Assembly: GCF_000757385.1 (NCBI RefSeq)
Contig: NZ_JRHH01000004.1
Span: forward strand, 1 to 64,000
Length of the DNA: 64,000 nt
Reading direction: 5' to 3'
Source of the DNA: Flavobacterium aquatile LMG 4008 = ATCC 11947
GTDB lineage: Bacteria; Bacteroidota; Bacteroidia; Flavobacteriales; Flavobacteriaceae
A program made the translations under genes and the position numbers. Position 1 is the stretch's first letter. Each line of letters opens with the position of its first letter. Below the pieces are notes generated by a model, which saw nothing but the letters and a program-made list of their open reading frames with translations, made no database searches and had not been told where the DNA came from. This document shows positions 18,578-27,076 of the stretch, in pieces.

Positions 18578-19831
18578 ATGAGTATAAAATTTAGATTAAC
18601 TCTAATGAGTTTTCTTCAGTTCTTCGTTTGGGGTGCATGGTTGATTACTGTTGCAAATTACTGGTTTGGAACTAAACAATGGAGTGGAGCCGAATTTGGA
18701 GCAATATTTTCAACATTAGGAATTTCTTCTATTATAATGCCTGCTATAACTGGAATTATTGCTGATAAATATGTTAATGCCGAAAAATTATACGGAGTTC
18801 TTCATATTTTAGGTGGAATTGCTTTAATGTATATTCCTCAAGTTGATAATCCTTCGACTTTTTATTATGTGATTTTTGCAGCGATGTTGTGCTATATGCC
18901 AACGATTTCTTTGTCAAATTCAATTGCATATAATATTTTAAAAACAAATAATTTTGATGTTGTAAAAGTATTTCCACCAATTAGAGTTTGGGGAACAATT
19001 GGTTTTATTGTAGCCATGTGGATTACCAATTTATCTGGAAATAAAGCATCTTACAATATGTTTTATCTTGCTGCAATCGCTGCTATTGCGTTGGGATTTT
19101 ATTCTTTTTCATTACCAAAATGTCCGCCACAAAAATTAATTTCGAAAGATGCGAGTATAATTGAAAAACTTGGTTTGGATGCATTCAAATTGTTTGGAAC
19201 TTATAAAATGGCATTGTTTTTTATTTTTTCAATGTTTCTTGGTGGCGCTTTGCAATTGACAAACATGTATGGTGATGTCTATTTATCAGAATTTTCTAAA
19301 GTTCCAGAATATGCCGATTCATTTGTTGTGAAATATTCTACAATAATAATGTCTATTTCTCAAGTTTCTGAAACTTTGTTTATTCTTGCAATTCCGTTTT
19401 TCTTAAAGCGATTTGGAATCAAACAAGTAATGTTAATTTCAATGTTGGCATGGGTTTTACGTTTCGGATTATTTGCTTACGGAAATCCTGTTGACGGATT
19501 ATGGATGATTATTGTTTCGTGTATTGTTTACGGAATGGCATTTGATTTCTTCAATATTTCCGGTTCTTTGTTTATAGAAACTACAACTGATTCTAAAATT
19601 CGTTCTTCGGCTCAAGGTTTGTTTATGATGATGTCTAACGGTTTCGGAGCTTTCTTTGGCGGAATCATAAGTGGAATTGTAATTGACAACTATTTTACAA
19701 ACAATGGCGTAAGAGATTGGCACAGCATTTGGCTAGCATTTGCAGGATATGCTTTAGTTATTGCAATTGCTTTTGCAGTTTTATTTAAACACAAACACAA
19801 TCCAAACGATGTGGCGAATGTAAGTCATTAA
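18578..19831 (+). CDS. Nucleoside:H+ symporter of the NupG type (MFS)
   Basis: The protein has 417 residues and about twelve membrane segments. The N terminus (LTLMSFLQFFVWGAWLITV) and the segment FPPIRVWGTIGFIVAMWI match the nucleoside:H+ symporter family that includes E. coli NupG and XapB. It would import nucleosides across the inner membrane. It follows cmk, which is consistent with pyrimidine salvage, though the 102-bp gap suggests its own promoter. A terminator follows. Confidence 0.85.
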   Translation: MSIKFRLTLMSFLQFFVWGAWLITVANYWFGTKQWSGAEFGAIFSTLGISSIIMPAITGIIADKYVNAEKLYGVLHILGGIALMYIPQVDNPSTFYYVIFAAMLCYMPTISLSNSIAYNILKTNNFDVVKVFPPIRVWGTIGFIVAMWITNLSGNKASYNMFYLAAIAAIALGFYSFSLPKCPPQKLISKDASIIEKLGLDAFKLFGTYKMALFFIFSMFLGGALQLTNMYGDVYLSEFSKVPEYADSFVVKYSTIIMSISQVSETLFILAIPFFLKRFGIKQVMLISMLAWVLRFGLFAYGNPVDGLWMIIVSCIVYGMAFDFFNISGSLFIETTTDSKIRSSAQGLFMMMSNGFGAFFGGIISGIVIDNYFTNNGVRDWHSIWLAFAGYALVIAIAFAVLFKHKHNPNDVANVSH

Positions 19832-19845
19832 AATATAAAATTTCA

Positions 19846-19880
19846 AAACCCGATAATCATAAAGAATTATCGGGTTTTTT
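19846..19880 (+). terminator. Terminator after the nucleoside symporter
   Basis: AAACCCGATAAT pairs with ATTATCGGGTTT and is followed by T residues. Confidence 0.88.
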
Positions 19881-19914
19881 AATTCAATACCATTACTACC
19901 TAGCCCTGATTGAT
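19881..19914 (+). repeat. Truncated copy of dispersed repeat family A (copy 4)
   Basis: This short stretch matches the left end of the copy at 20823-20860 almost base for base (TTCAATACCATTACTAC followed by CTAGCCCTGATTG), then stops. It shows that the family's left flank can extend about 20 bases before CTAGCCC. Confidence 0.7.
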
Positions 19915-19943
19915 TAATTCGTTTTAACTGGGTTCTTGTTTTT

Positions 19944-20510
19944 TTATTCTTTTTCTAAATGGACTTGAATGCCGATACCTAAGAAAATATTATTTCTTTT
20001 AAATTCACTACTTTCATTGTAAACATAATTTAAAGAAGGTTCTAAAGCAACAGAACTATTTAGAAAAACGGCAAGACCTGTCTTTAAACCGAAACCGCTT
20101 GCATTACCTAAAGAATTGTTTGTATAATAATTGAAAGAAGGTTCTACAAAAACATTATAAACTTTATCGACATTTAAAAAATAATAGCGAAAATTCGGAC
20201 TAATACTGACATAAGAATCATTAAGATTTAATGAATTGAATTCTGTAAATGAATTAAGTAAATTTAGTTTTAAACCAACAGCCAGTTTATCTTTAATAAA
20301 ATATCCAATATTTGGTTCTAATGTTATTGAATAAGTACCACTGTCAGTATAGTTTATATTAGTTCCTGAAGAATTTGAATTTTTTGGTTTTGTTTTTGCA
20401 TAACTAAAACTTCCACTTCCACCAACCATCCAGTTTCCTTTTGTGATTTGCGCATTTGCGGTTAAATTAAATAATGAGATCGTTGCGATTAAAAATTTAA
20501 TAGTTTTCAT
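19944..20510 (-). CDS. Small outer-membrane beta-barrel protein
   Basis: The 188-residue protein starts with a signal peptide (cleavage near TANAQ, residue 21). The rest is alternating hydrophobic/aromatic strands with turns, such as SVALEPSLNYVYNE, as in eight-stranded OmpA/OmpW-like barrels of the DUF6089/porin-like kind in Bacteroidota. It ends in a charged residue rather than aromatic, so a barrel is likely but not certain. No enzymatic motif is seen. It is transcribed leftward from a promoter region that holds two inverted repeats. Confidence 0.7.
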   Translation of the reverse strand: MKTIKFLIATISLFNLTANAQITKGNWMVGGSGSFSYAKTKPKNSNSSGTNINYTDSGTYSITLEPNIGYFIKDKLAVGLKLNLLNSFTEFNSLNLNDSYVSISPNFRYYFLNVDKVYNVFVEPSFNYYTNNSLGNASGFGLKTGLAVFLNSSVALEPSLNYVYNESSEFKRNNIFLGIGIQVHLEKE

Positions 20511-20549
20511 AAGTGTATAAATGGTTTTCTTGTTTTGATGTGGGAATTA

Positions 20550-20636
20550 AACTTGTAAAGTAGTTGCTACTTTTAAGTTTTTTTTTTCAAAAATAAAACA
20601 AATAATTTTCTTACAAACAAGTAGTTTTACTTGTTT
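20550..20636 (-). promoter_or_regulatory. Promoter and paired inverted repeats upstream of the barrel protein
   Basis: Read leftward, TATTTTTG (complement of 20588-20595) fits the -7 element TAnnTTTG and TTTG (complement of 20614-20617) the -33 element, with an 18-base spacer. A perfect 9-bp inverted repeat, AAACAAGTA and TACTTGTTT with a 4-base loop (20615-20636), overlaps the -33 element like an operator. A second imperfect one (AAAGTAG/CTACTTT core, about 20550-20580) would sit at the start of the transcript. Confidence 0.5.
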
Positions 20637-20822
20637 TCATTATTGTTTTGTTAAAATTTAAAGAACAAACTTTTATTTTCTAAATTTATAAAAGTATTTC
20701 TAGTTGAATATGAATTTTCTGTAGAATGATTTCTACAATTCGATAGAAATTGTAGAATATTAGTGGAATCAAATAATAATAATATGATAAATTTTATTTG
20801 ATAGTTTTAATTGTTTGATTTT
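20637..20822. other. Intergenic DNA with GTAGAA/TTCTAC palindromes
   Basis: No gene is seen in this part of the 620-bp gap between the barrel gene and rpsA. It holds a 10-bp perfect inverted repeat, TTCTACAATT (20731-20740) and AATTGTAGAA (20748-20757), overlapping a smaller one, GTAGAA - TTCTAC (20721-20736). Neither has a T-run expected of a terminator. Confidence 0.5.
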
Positions 20823-20948
20823 CTATTCAATACAATTACTAACTAGCCCTGATTGCAGTGGAAATCTCCCGATTTTTCATCGGGAATTGCAACGGAAAGC
20901 AGGAAAATGGAAACCAAAAGATTACCAAGCCATTCGCTCTAAATTAAA
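20823..20948 (+). repeat. Dispersed intergenic repeat, family A (copy 2)
   Basis: This is the fullest copy. It has CTAGCCCTGATTGCAGTGG at 20843, a central hairpin TCCCGAT - TTTTC - ATCGGGA, then TTGCAACGGAAAGCAGGAAA, GGAAACCAAAAG and CCATTCGCTCTAAAT. The edges match the copies at 5991-6072 and 22970-23051, while the hairpin sequence differs between copies. It lies just upstream of the rpsA promoter. Confidence 0.88.
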
Positions 20949-20983
20949 ATGACAATTGTTATGATTTAATTTTGTTTAGATTT

Positions 20984-21014
20984 TTTGCAGATACGTAAAA
21001 AAGTAGTACTTTTG
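20984..21014 (+). promoter_or_regulatory. rpsA promoter of the Bacteroidota type
   Basis: TTTG at 20984-20987 and TACTTTTG at 21007-21014 match the -33 (TTTG) and -7 (TAnnTTTG) elements with a 19-base spacer. Transcription would begin near 21021, giving an rpsA leader of about 110 bases. Confidence 0.75.
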
Positions 21015-21099
21015 CAGTCCAAAATGCAGAGTAGAGTTTCGTTTGGAAATCAATTATTTATGTAAAACACTTTTGTTTTTCTATCGCTTAAAGAAACTC

Positions 21100-21138
21100 A
21101 TGAAAAACAAAATACAAATTTTTTATCAGCATGTCTGA
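21100..21138 (+). CDS. Possible 12-codon upstream ORF overlapping the rpsA start
   Basis: An ATG at 21100 opens the frame MKNKIQIFYQHV and stops at TGA 21136-21138, five bases inside rpsA (the rpsA ATG is at 21131, in another frame). It lies on the predicted rpsA leader. Translation of this frame would bring ribosomes across the rpsA start and could couple or regulate it. It may equally be chance in an AT-rich leader. Confidence 0.3.
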   Translation: MKNKIQIFYQHV

Positions 21139-22906
21139 ATTAAACAAAGAACAACAAGATTTTTTAAACGGATTTAACTGGCACAATTACTCTGAAGGTA
21201 TTGATTTAGTTGACGAAAAAAACTTACAAGAATTTGAAGACTTAGTTTCTAAAACTTTCATTGACACAGATCAAGAAGAAGTAGTAGAAGGTGTAGTTGT
21301 TAGAATTACAGAAAGAGACGCTATTGTTGACATCAACGCAAAATCGGAAGGTGTAATTTCATTGAATGAATTTCGCTACAATCCAGGTTTAAAAGTTGGT
21401 GACAAAGTAGAAGTATTAATTGACGTTCGTGAGGACAAAACAGGTCAATTGGTATTATCTCACAGAAAAGCTAGAACAATCAAATCTTGGGATAGAGTTA
21501 TTTCTGCAAACGAAACAGGTGAAATCGTTACAGGTTTTGTTAAATGTAGAACTAAAGGTGGTATGATTGTAGATGTTTTCGGAATTGAAGCATTCTTACC
21601 AGGTTCACAAATTGATGTGAAACCAATCCGTGACTATGATGTATATGTGAACAAAATGATGGAATTTAAAGTTGTGAAAATTAATCACGAATTTAAAAAC
21701 GTTGTTGTATCGCACAAAGCGCTTATCGAAGCAGATATCGAAGTTCAGAAAAAAGAAATTATTGGTCAATTAGAAAAAGGACAAGTATTAGAAGGTGTTG
21801 TTAAAAACATTACTTCTTATGGTGTGTTTATTGACTTAGGTGGTGTTGATGGATTAATCCACATTACTGACCTTTCTTGGTCTAGAATTAATCACCCAAG
21901 TGAAGTTCTTGAATTAGATCAAAAATTAAACGTAGTAATCCTTGATTTCGATGACGAAAAAACAAGAATTCAATTAGGTTTAAAACAATTAAACGCTCAC
22001 CCATGGGATGCACTTGGTGCTGAACTTAAAGTTGGTGACAAAGTGAAAGGTAAAGTAGTAGTTATTGCTGATTACGGTGCTTTCATTGAAGTTGCTGAAG
22101 GTGTTGAAGGTTTAATCCACGTTTCTGAAATGTCTTGGTCTACGCATTTACGTAGTGCTCAAGACTTTGTGAAAGTTGGTGATGTTGTTGAGGCAGTTGT
22201 ATTAACTCTTGACAGAGACGAAAGAAAAATGTCATTAGGTATCAAACAAATGACTCAAGATCCATGGACTGATATCACTTCTAAATACCCAGTAGGTTCT
22301 AAACATACAGGTATCGTTAGAAACTTTACAAACTTTGGTATTTTCGTAGAATTAGAAGAAGGAATTGATGGATTAGTTTACATCTCTGACTTATCTTGGA
22401 CTAAGAAAATCAAACATCCATCAGAATTTGTTAACGTAGGTGACAAACTTGATGTAGTAGTATTAGAATTAGATGTTGATGGACGTAAATTATCTTTAGG
22501 TCACAAACAAACTACTGCTAATCCTTGGGACAAACATGAAGATGCATTTGCTGTTGGAACTATCCACACAGGAACAATTGCTGAAATCGTTGACAAAGGT
22601 GCTACTGTAGATTTCGGAGATGATGTTGTTGCGTTTATTCCAACACGTCACTTAGAAAAAGAAGATGGTAAAAAATTGAAAAAAGGCGACGAAGCTGAAT
22701 TCAAAGTTATCGAATTCAATAAAGAATTCAAAAGAGTAGTGGCATCGCACACTGCAATCTTTAGAGAAGAAGAAGAAAAAGCTGTGAAAGCTGCATCAGA
22801 ATCTGTTGCAAGTTCTAACAACAATAACAATCAAACTTCAACTTTAGGAGATAACAATGATATCTTAGCTGAATTAAAAGCTAAAATGGAAAAAGGAGGA
22901 AAATAA
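21131..22906 (+). CDS. rpsA: 30S ribosomal protein S1
   Basis: The 591-residue protein carries tandem S1 RNA-binding repeats, recognisable as repeated blocks such as GVFIDLGGVDGLIHITDLSW, GAFIEVAEGVEGLIHVSEMSW and GIFVELEEGIDGLVYISDLSW, with six S1 modules in all. It ends in an acidic and asparagine-rich tail (SSNNNNNQTS). S1 helps mRNA bind the 30S subunit, which matters in Bacteroidota where Shine-Dalgarno sites are weak. It has a clear promoter, a leader of about 110 bases, and a terminator. Confidence 0.96.
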   Translation: MSELNKEQQDFLNGFNWHNYSEGIDLVDEKNLQEFEDLVSKTFIDTDQEEVVEGVVVRITERDAIVDINAKSEGVISLNEFRYNPGLKVGDKVEVLIDVREDKTGQLVLSHRKARTIKSWDRVISANETGEIVTGFVKCRTKGGMIVDVFGIEAFLPGSQIDVKPIRDYDVYVNKMMEFKVVKINHEFKNVVVSHKALIEADIEVQKKEIIGQLEKGQVLEGVVKNITSYGVFIDLGGVDGLIHITDLSWSRINHPSEVLELDQKLNVVILDFDDEKTRIQLGLKQLNAHPWDALGAELKVGDKVKGKVVVIADYGAFIEVAEGVEGLIHVSEMSWSTHLRSAQDFVKVGDVVEAVVLTLDRDERKMSLGIKQMTQDPWTDITSKYPVGSKHTGIVRNFTNFGIFVELEEGIDGLVYISDLSWTKKIKHPSEFVNVGDKLDVVVLELDVDGRKLSLGHKQTTANPWDKHEDAFAVGTIHTGTIAEIVDKGATVDFGDDVVAFIPTRHLEKEDGKKLKKGDEAEFKVIEFNKEFKRVVASHTAIFREEEEKAVKAASESVASSNNNNNQTSTLGDNNDILAELKAKMEKGGK

Positions 22907-22930
22907 TTCTCTAATTTTCTAAAATAATAA

Positions 22931-22960
22931 AAGCTCTCAAGAAATTGGGAGCTTTTTTTT
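22931..22960 (+). terminator. Terminator after rpsA
   Basis: AAGCTCTCAA pairs with TTGGGAGCTT (one G-T wobble) and is followed by eight T. Confidence 0.88.
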
Positions 22961-22969
22961 GGTTTTATT

Positions 22970-23051
22970 TGAAGCTATTTCCTGCTTTCCGTTGCAATCT
23001 TTATATTTTTAAAGAAAAAATATAAAGGATTTCCACTGCAATCAGGGCTAG
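22970..23051 (-). repeat. Dispersed intergenic repeat, family A (copy 3, inverted)
   Basis: Read on the minus strand it has the family edges CTAGCCCTGATTGCAGTGGAAA and, after the centre, TTGCAACGGAAAGCAGGAAA. The central hairpin is different from copy 2: CTTTATATTTTT pairs with AAAAAATATAAAG around a short loop. It separates rpsA from the membrane-protein gene on the opposite strand. Confidence 0.85.
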
Positions 23052-23108
23052 GACTATCCGTTTTGTAGAGAGATTTGGTTTGATAAGAAACTCTATTTTA
23101 AAAGAAGT

Positions 23109-23825
23109 TTAATTTTCCTTAAAAGGTCTATTCCAAATGACATCATTAAAATTTTTGCCCATCATAAAAAAGTAATAACCTACCGTTCCAACCATTGATT
23201 TAAACATAAAAAGAAAAATAATAACTGGTGCCAATGTAACCGACTTGCTTAAATTATTAGTAGGAGTGAAGTACGTTCCAATTAAGCTTATCATCAAGCA
23301 AAAAACAACAAATAAAGCAATATTTCTTATTGGTAAAACCATTAGTTTTCGATACCAACTCAAGTCATTTCCCCATTTGTGAATTAAATAGTAGTAATTG
23401 TTTCCTATTGGAACAAAAAGCAATGGATCGTCATAATTTTTCAATTCAAATGCTTTGCTTGGCGCGACAATTTTAAATCCGTCCAATTTAGTATTGTGAA
23501 GTTTTTCTAAAGCTGTAATTTTCGAAATTGCTTCCTCTGGGATTTCATTTTTAAATAATGCACTGTCCAAAAATCGCAATCGGTAATCAATACAAACGTT
23601 CTTAATCTGATTTTCATGGAAAATTTTATCGGTTTCTAATAAATCAAAGTTAAAATCATTGCATTTTGTTGAACTTTCACTTTTTAAGGTATCCAATATT
23701 TGATTTCTCTCGATTTCATTTTGCTTCAAAATCGAATAGACTTCTTGTAAAAGTACTTCTTCCGAAAGAGTTTTTTTTCTACTTATTAGCAACTCATCAA
23801 CTAATGTCTTGTTGTTTAGTAACAT
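23109..23825 (-). CDS. Hypothetical protein with C-terminal membrane segments
   Basis: I do not recognise this 238-residue protein. The N-terminal two thirds are hydrophilic and rich in charged, helix-forming residues (for example EEVLLQEVYSILKQNEIERN). Two hydrophobic segments follow near residues 165-186 and 195-222, the second containing FLFMFKSMVGTVGYYFF, then a short polar tail. This suggests a cytoplasmic domain anchored in the inner membrane. It stands alone between the rpsA repeat element and the fasciclin gene. Confidence 0.6.
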   Translation of the reverse strand: MLLNNKTLVDELLISRKKTLSEEVLLQEVYSILKQNEIERNQILDTLKSESSTKCNDFNFDLLETDKIFHENQIKNVCIDYRLRFLDSALFKNEIPEEAISKITALEKLHNTKLDGFKIVAPSKAFELKNYDDPLLFVPIGNNYYYLIHKWGNDLSWYRKLMVLPIRNIALFVVFCLMISLIGTYFTPTNNLSKSVTLAPVIIFLFMFKSMVGTVGYYFFMMGKNFNDVIWNRPFKEN

Positions 23826-24008
23826 GATTTAATTGTATTTGAATGAATTAATGACTACTTAATTACAATCTAATTTAATGAATTAGTGTGAATTACAAAA
23901 TTTTTGATTCTGTTTTCAATTATTAAACTTATGTTAATTTTTAAAGCAGCTAAAACCAAAAGAAATTTACCAGCGTAAATGCTTCTATAACATTTAAAAT
24001 AAATTATT

Positions 24009-24575
24009 ATGAAAACTAAAAATCTTTTCTCAACATTCATGATGGCATTTTCACTTGTAGTTTCAACAATGGCATTTGCTCAAAAAGAAAAAACAGTAAC
24101 TGTTGGTGGTGCGCCAATGTATCCTTCAAAAAATATTGTTGAGAATGCAGTAAATTCTAAAGATCATACAACTTTAGTCGCTGCCGTTAAAGCAGCAGGA
24201 TTAGTTGAAACATTACAATCTAAAGGTCCATTCACCGTTTTTGCCCCAACAAACGCAGCGTTTGACAAATTACCAAAAGGTACAGTCGAAACCTTATTAA
24301 AACCAGAAAACTTAAAATTGTTACAAACAATCTTAACCTACCATGTAGTGTCTGGAAAAATGAATTCGACAGATATTGCTAAAGCAATAAAAGCAGGAAA
24401 CGGAAAAGCAACATTGAAAACCGTTTCTGGTGGAACACTTACAGCTTGGATGAAAGGTAAAGATTTATACTTAACAGATGAAAACGGAAATAGTTCAAAG
24501 GTTACTATTGCTGATGTTAATCAATCTAACGGTGTAATTCACGTTGTTGATTCTGTTGTTACTCCAAAATCTTAA
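24009..24575 (+). CDS. Secreted fasciclin-domain protein
   Basis: The 188-residue protein has a signal peptide ending MAFAQ (about residue 25) and one FAS1 domain: HTTLVAAVKAAGLVETL, then the H1 motif FTVFAPTNAAFDKLP, ILTYHVVSGK, and the H2-like GVIHVVDSVVTP at the end. Fasciclin domains mediate adhesion or carbohydrate binding; the ligand here is unknown. It is monocistronic with a terminator. Confidence 0.92.
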   Translation: MKTKNLFSTFMMAFSLVVSTMAFAQKEKTVTVGGAPMYPSKNIVENAVNSKDHTTLVAAVKAAGLVETLQSKGPFTVFAPTNAAFDKLPKGTVETLLKPENLKLLQTILTYHVVSGKMNSTDIAKAIKAGNGKATLKTVSGGTLTAWMKGKDLYLTDENGNSSKVTIADVNQSNGVIHVVDSVVTPKS

Positions 24576-24596
24576 AGTAACAAGCATTTCAACAAA

Positions 24597-24626
24597 AAAG
24601 TCCTGATAAACTCAGGACTTTTTTTA
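24597..24626 (+). terminator. Bidirectional terminator between fasciclin and C40 peptidase genes
   Basis: AAAGTCCTGA pairs with TCAGGACTTT around a 5-base loop. T-runs exist on both strands, so it can serve both convergent genes. Confidence 0.88.
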
Positions 24627-25385
24627 TATAATTTTTTTAATAACTCGTAATCGATGCGTATGTCTATTGAGTTCGGCGTTGTAAATTCCAAGATGGTCTA
24701 ATCTATCAATTCTAACTTTTCCGCTGGCATGAATAATGTAATTGTTTTCTAACATTATTCCAACATGAATTATTTTTCCTTCTTCATTATCAAAAAATGC
24801 CAAATCACCAGGCTCACTTTCTTCAATAAAACTCAAAACTTCTCCTTGTGAAGCTTGTTGCGACGCATCTCTCAATAATTTATAGCCGTTAAGTTTATAA
24901 ACCATTTGCGTAAATCCTGAGCAATCAATTCCGAAAACAGATTTTCCGCCCCAAAGATAAGGTGCGTTCAAATACATATAAGCGGTATTTATCAAATCAG
25001 ATTTTGGTTTTACACCACTTATTTTTAGTCCTTCAAATTCATAATTCTGTGTATTTATTTCAGAATGATTTAAAAAAGAAAGCGATGCACCAAGAGTAAT
25101 CGGAATCAAACTATTATTTGGAGCTGAAATATATTCTACCAAATCAGAATTCAAAATCAGTGCTTCATCACAAAGAATATCATAATCTTCTTTAGAGATA
25201 ATTTGATACTGTTTGCTGTCAATCCAACCTTCATAATTGTCAAAATGAATTTTTATTTTAGACCATTGTTTATCTTGTTCTAAAATTTCAAAGTGTTCAC
25301 CAAAAAGTACTTGAGAAACGATTTCGCTTCTATCACTTGGTTCAGACCGCATTGGAATAACCGATAAATTACAAATGGCAAACAT
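24624..25385 (-). CDS. NlpC/P60 (C40) peptidase with SH3 domain
   Basis: The 253-residue protein begins with a bacterial SH3-like domain (about 5-60) and ends with an NlpC/P60 catalytic domain: C155 in YLWGGKSVFGIDCSGFTQ and H207 in IIHVGIML, followed by YIIHASGKVRID. Such enzymes cut gamma-D-Glu-diamino acid bonds of peptidoglycan peptides. No signal peptide is evident, so it may act on imported muropeptides, like YkfC-type enzymes. It lies 29 bp after the thiolase gene in the same direction. Confidence 0.88.
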   Translation of the reverse strand: MFAICNLSVIPMRSEPSDRSEIVSQVLFGEHFEILEQDKQWSKIKIHFDNYEGWIDSKQYQIISKEDYDILCDEALILNSDLVEYISAPNNSLIPITLGASLSFLNHSEINTQNYEFEGLKISGVKPKSDLINTAYMYLNAPYLWGGKSVFGIDCSGFTQMVYKLNGYKLLRDASQQASQGEVLSFIEESEPGDLAFFDNEEGKIIHVGIMLENNYIIHASGKVRIDRLDHLGIYNAELNRHTHRLRVIKKII

Positions 25386-25414
25386 GCAATTAAATTAGGA
25401 TTATAAAATTTTGA

Positions 25415-26593
25415 TTAGGCTTTTTCTATTACAATTGCAGAAGCGCCACCGCCACCATTACAGATTGCAGCAGCACCAATTTTGGCGTTATTTTGTTGTA
25501 ATACATTGATTAGCGTTACCACAATTCGTGCTCCAGAGCAACCTAGTGGATGTCCCAAAGAAACTGCGCCTCCATTTACATTTATTTTATCGTTTGCTAA
25601 TCCTAATATTTGAGCATTGGCTAAACCAACAACAGAAAAAGCTTCATTAAATTCGAAAAAATCTACATCAGAAAGAGATAATCCTGCTTTGTCTAATGCT
25701 TTTGGTAATGCTTTTGCAGGTGAAGTTGTAAACCATTTTGGTTCTTGAGCTGCATCTGCATAAGATTTGATGTAAGCCAACGGTTTTAATCCCATCGAAA
25801 TTGCTTTTTCTTCACTCATCAAGATTACAGCAGCAGCGCCATCATTAATTGTAGAAGCATTTGCAGCAGTAACTGTTCCTTCTTTTGTGAAAACGGCATT
25901 AAGAGTTGGGATTTTATCTAATTTTACATTAGTAAATTCTTCATCTTTAGTAACCATTATTGGATCACCTTTTCTCTGTGGAACAGCAACTGGAACAATT
26001 TCTGAATCGAAATTTCCAGCTTCCCAAGCTTTTGCAGAACGCTCATACGATTGAATTGCGAAAGCATCTTGTTGTTCACGTGTAATTTTGTATTCAGAAG
26101 CACAAAGGTCAGCAGCAACTCCCATAGCGTTGTTGTCGTAGGCATCAACTAGTCCGTCTTTTTGCATTCCGTCTTGCATTGATGTTGGACCAAATTTCAC
26201 ACCATTTCTCAGGTGAACATAATGAGGAATCAAACTCATGTTTTCCATTCCACCCGCTACAACTATTTCAGCATCGCCAGCCATAATTGCCTGTGCTCCA
26301 AACATGATAGATTTCATTCCAGAAGCACATACTTTATTTACCGTTGTACAAATTACATCATTAGATAATCCTGCATATATCGCCGCTTGTCTTGCCGGAG
26401 CTTGACCAACACCAGCCTGAACTACATTTCCCATGTATACTTCATCAACTAATTTAGGGTCTAAATTAATTTTACTCAATGCACCTTTTATTGCAGCCGC
26501 ACCAAGATGTGGAGCAGGAACTGTAGATAAAGCACCCATAAAACTTCCAATTGGAGTTCTTACTGCAGAAACAATTACAATTTTTTTACTCAT
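25415..26593 (-). CDS. Acetyl-CoA C-acetyltransferase (thiolase)
   Basis: The 392-residue thiolase has the nucleophilic C89 in NKVCASGMKS, the histidine in NGGAVSLGHPLGCSGAR, and the second cysteine in AAICNGGGGASA near the C terminus. It condenses two acetyl-CoA to acetoacetyl-CoA or runs the reverse reaction. Length and motifs fit biosynthetic thiolases (AtoB/ThlA type) better than the long beta-oxidation forms, though the direction is not provable. No other beta-oxidation genes are adjacent. Confidence 0.93.
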   Translation of the reverse strand: MSKKIVIVSAVRTPIGSFMGALSTVPAPHLGAAAIKGALSKINLDPKLVDEVYMGNVVQAGVGQAPARQAAIYAGLSNDVICTTVNKVCASGMKSIMFGAQAIMAGDAEIVVAGGMENMSLIPHYVHLRNGVKFGPTSMQDGMQKDGLVDAYDNNAMGVAADLCASEYKITREQQDAFAIQSYERSAKAWEAGNFDSEIVPVAVPQRKGDPIMVTKDEEFTNVKLDKIPTLNAVFTKEGTVTAANASTINDGAAAVILMSEEKAISMGLKPLAYIKSYADAAQEPKWFTTSPAKALPKALDKAGLSLSDVDFFEFNEAFSVVGLANAQILGLANDKINVNGGAVSLGHPLGCSGARIVVTLINVLQQNNAKIGAAAICNGGGGASAIVIEKA

Positions 26594-26869
26594 AATATTT
26601 TATATTTTCCCAATTTTGGGATTCGTTTGTTAGTTTGTCCTGCAAATTTACTATTTTTTAGGGAAAATTCATTTTACATTAAAAGATATTCGTTTATTAA
26701 TTCAATATTATTAAAATATTAATTTCTATATATTTGATTTTTAAGTAATTCATTAAAATGCATGAATTTTATCAAAAAAAAGAGTTTAAAATGTTGGAAA
26801 TATTATAATGTTACGTTACATTTGCAACCGCTTAAAGAGAAAAGTTCTTATCATTATATATTGAATTTT

Positions 26870-26956
26870 GGAGAGTTGCCTGAGTGGCCGAAAGGACATG
26901 TTTGCTAAACATGCGTATGGGAAACTGTACCAAGGGTTCGAATCCCTTACTCTCCG
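26870..26956 (+). tRNA. tRNA-Ser (anticodon GCT)
   Basis: The 87-base cloverleaf has a 7-bp acceptor stem (GGAGAGT/ACTCTCC, discriminator G), an anticodon stem CATGT/ACATG around loop TTGCTAA, a long variable arm typical of class II tRNA, and the T-loop GGTTCGAATCC. It reads AGY serine codons. Confidence 0.97.
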
Positions 26957-26969
26957 CTTTTTTTGTTTT

Positions 26970-27044
26970 CGGGGTGTAGCGTAGCCCGGTTATCGCGCCT
27001 GCTTTGGGAGCAGGAGGCCGCAGGTTCGAATCCTGCCACCCCGA
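26970..27044 (+). tRNA. tRNA-Pro (anticodon TGG)
   Basis: The acceptor stem is CGGGGTG/CACCCCG with discriminator A. The anticodon loop TTTGGGA gives TGG, and the T-loop is GGTTCGAATCC. It lies 13 bases after tRNA-Ser, and CCA is not encoded. Confidence 0.97.
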
Positions 27045-27076
27045 CTTTTTTTGAGTTTTTTGAAAAAACTTATTTT

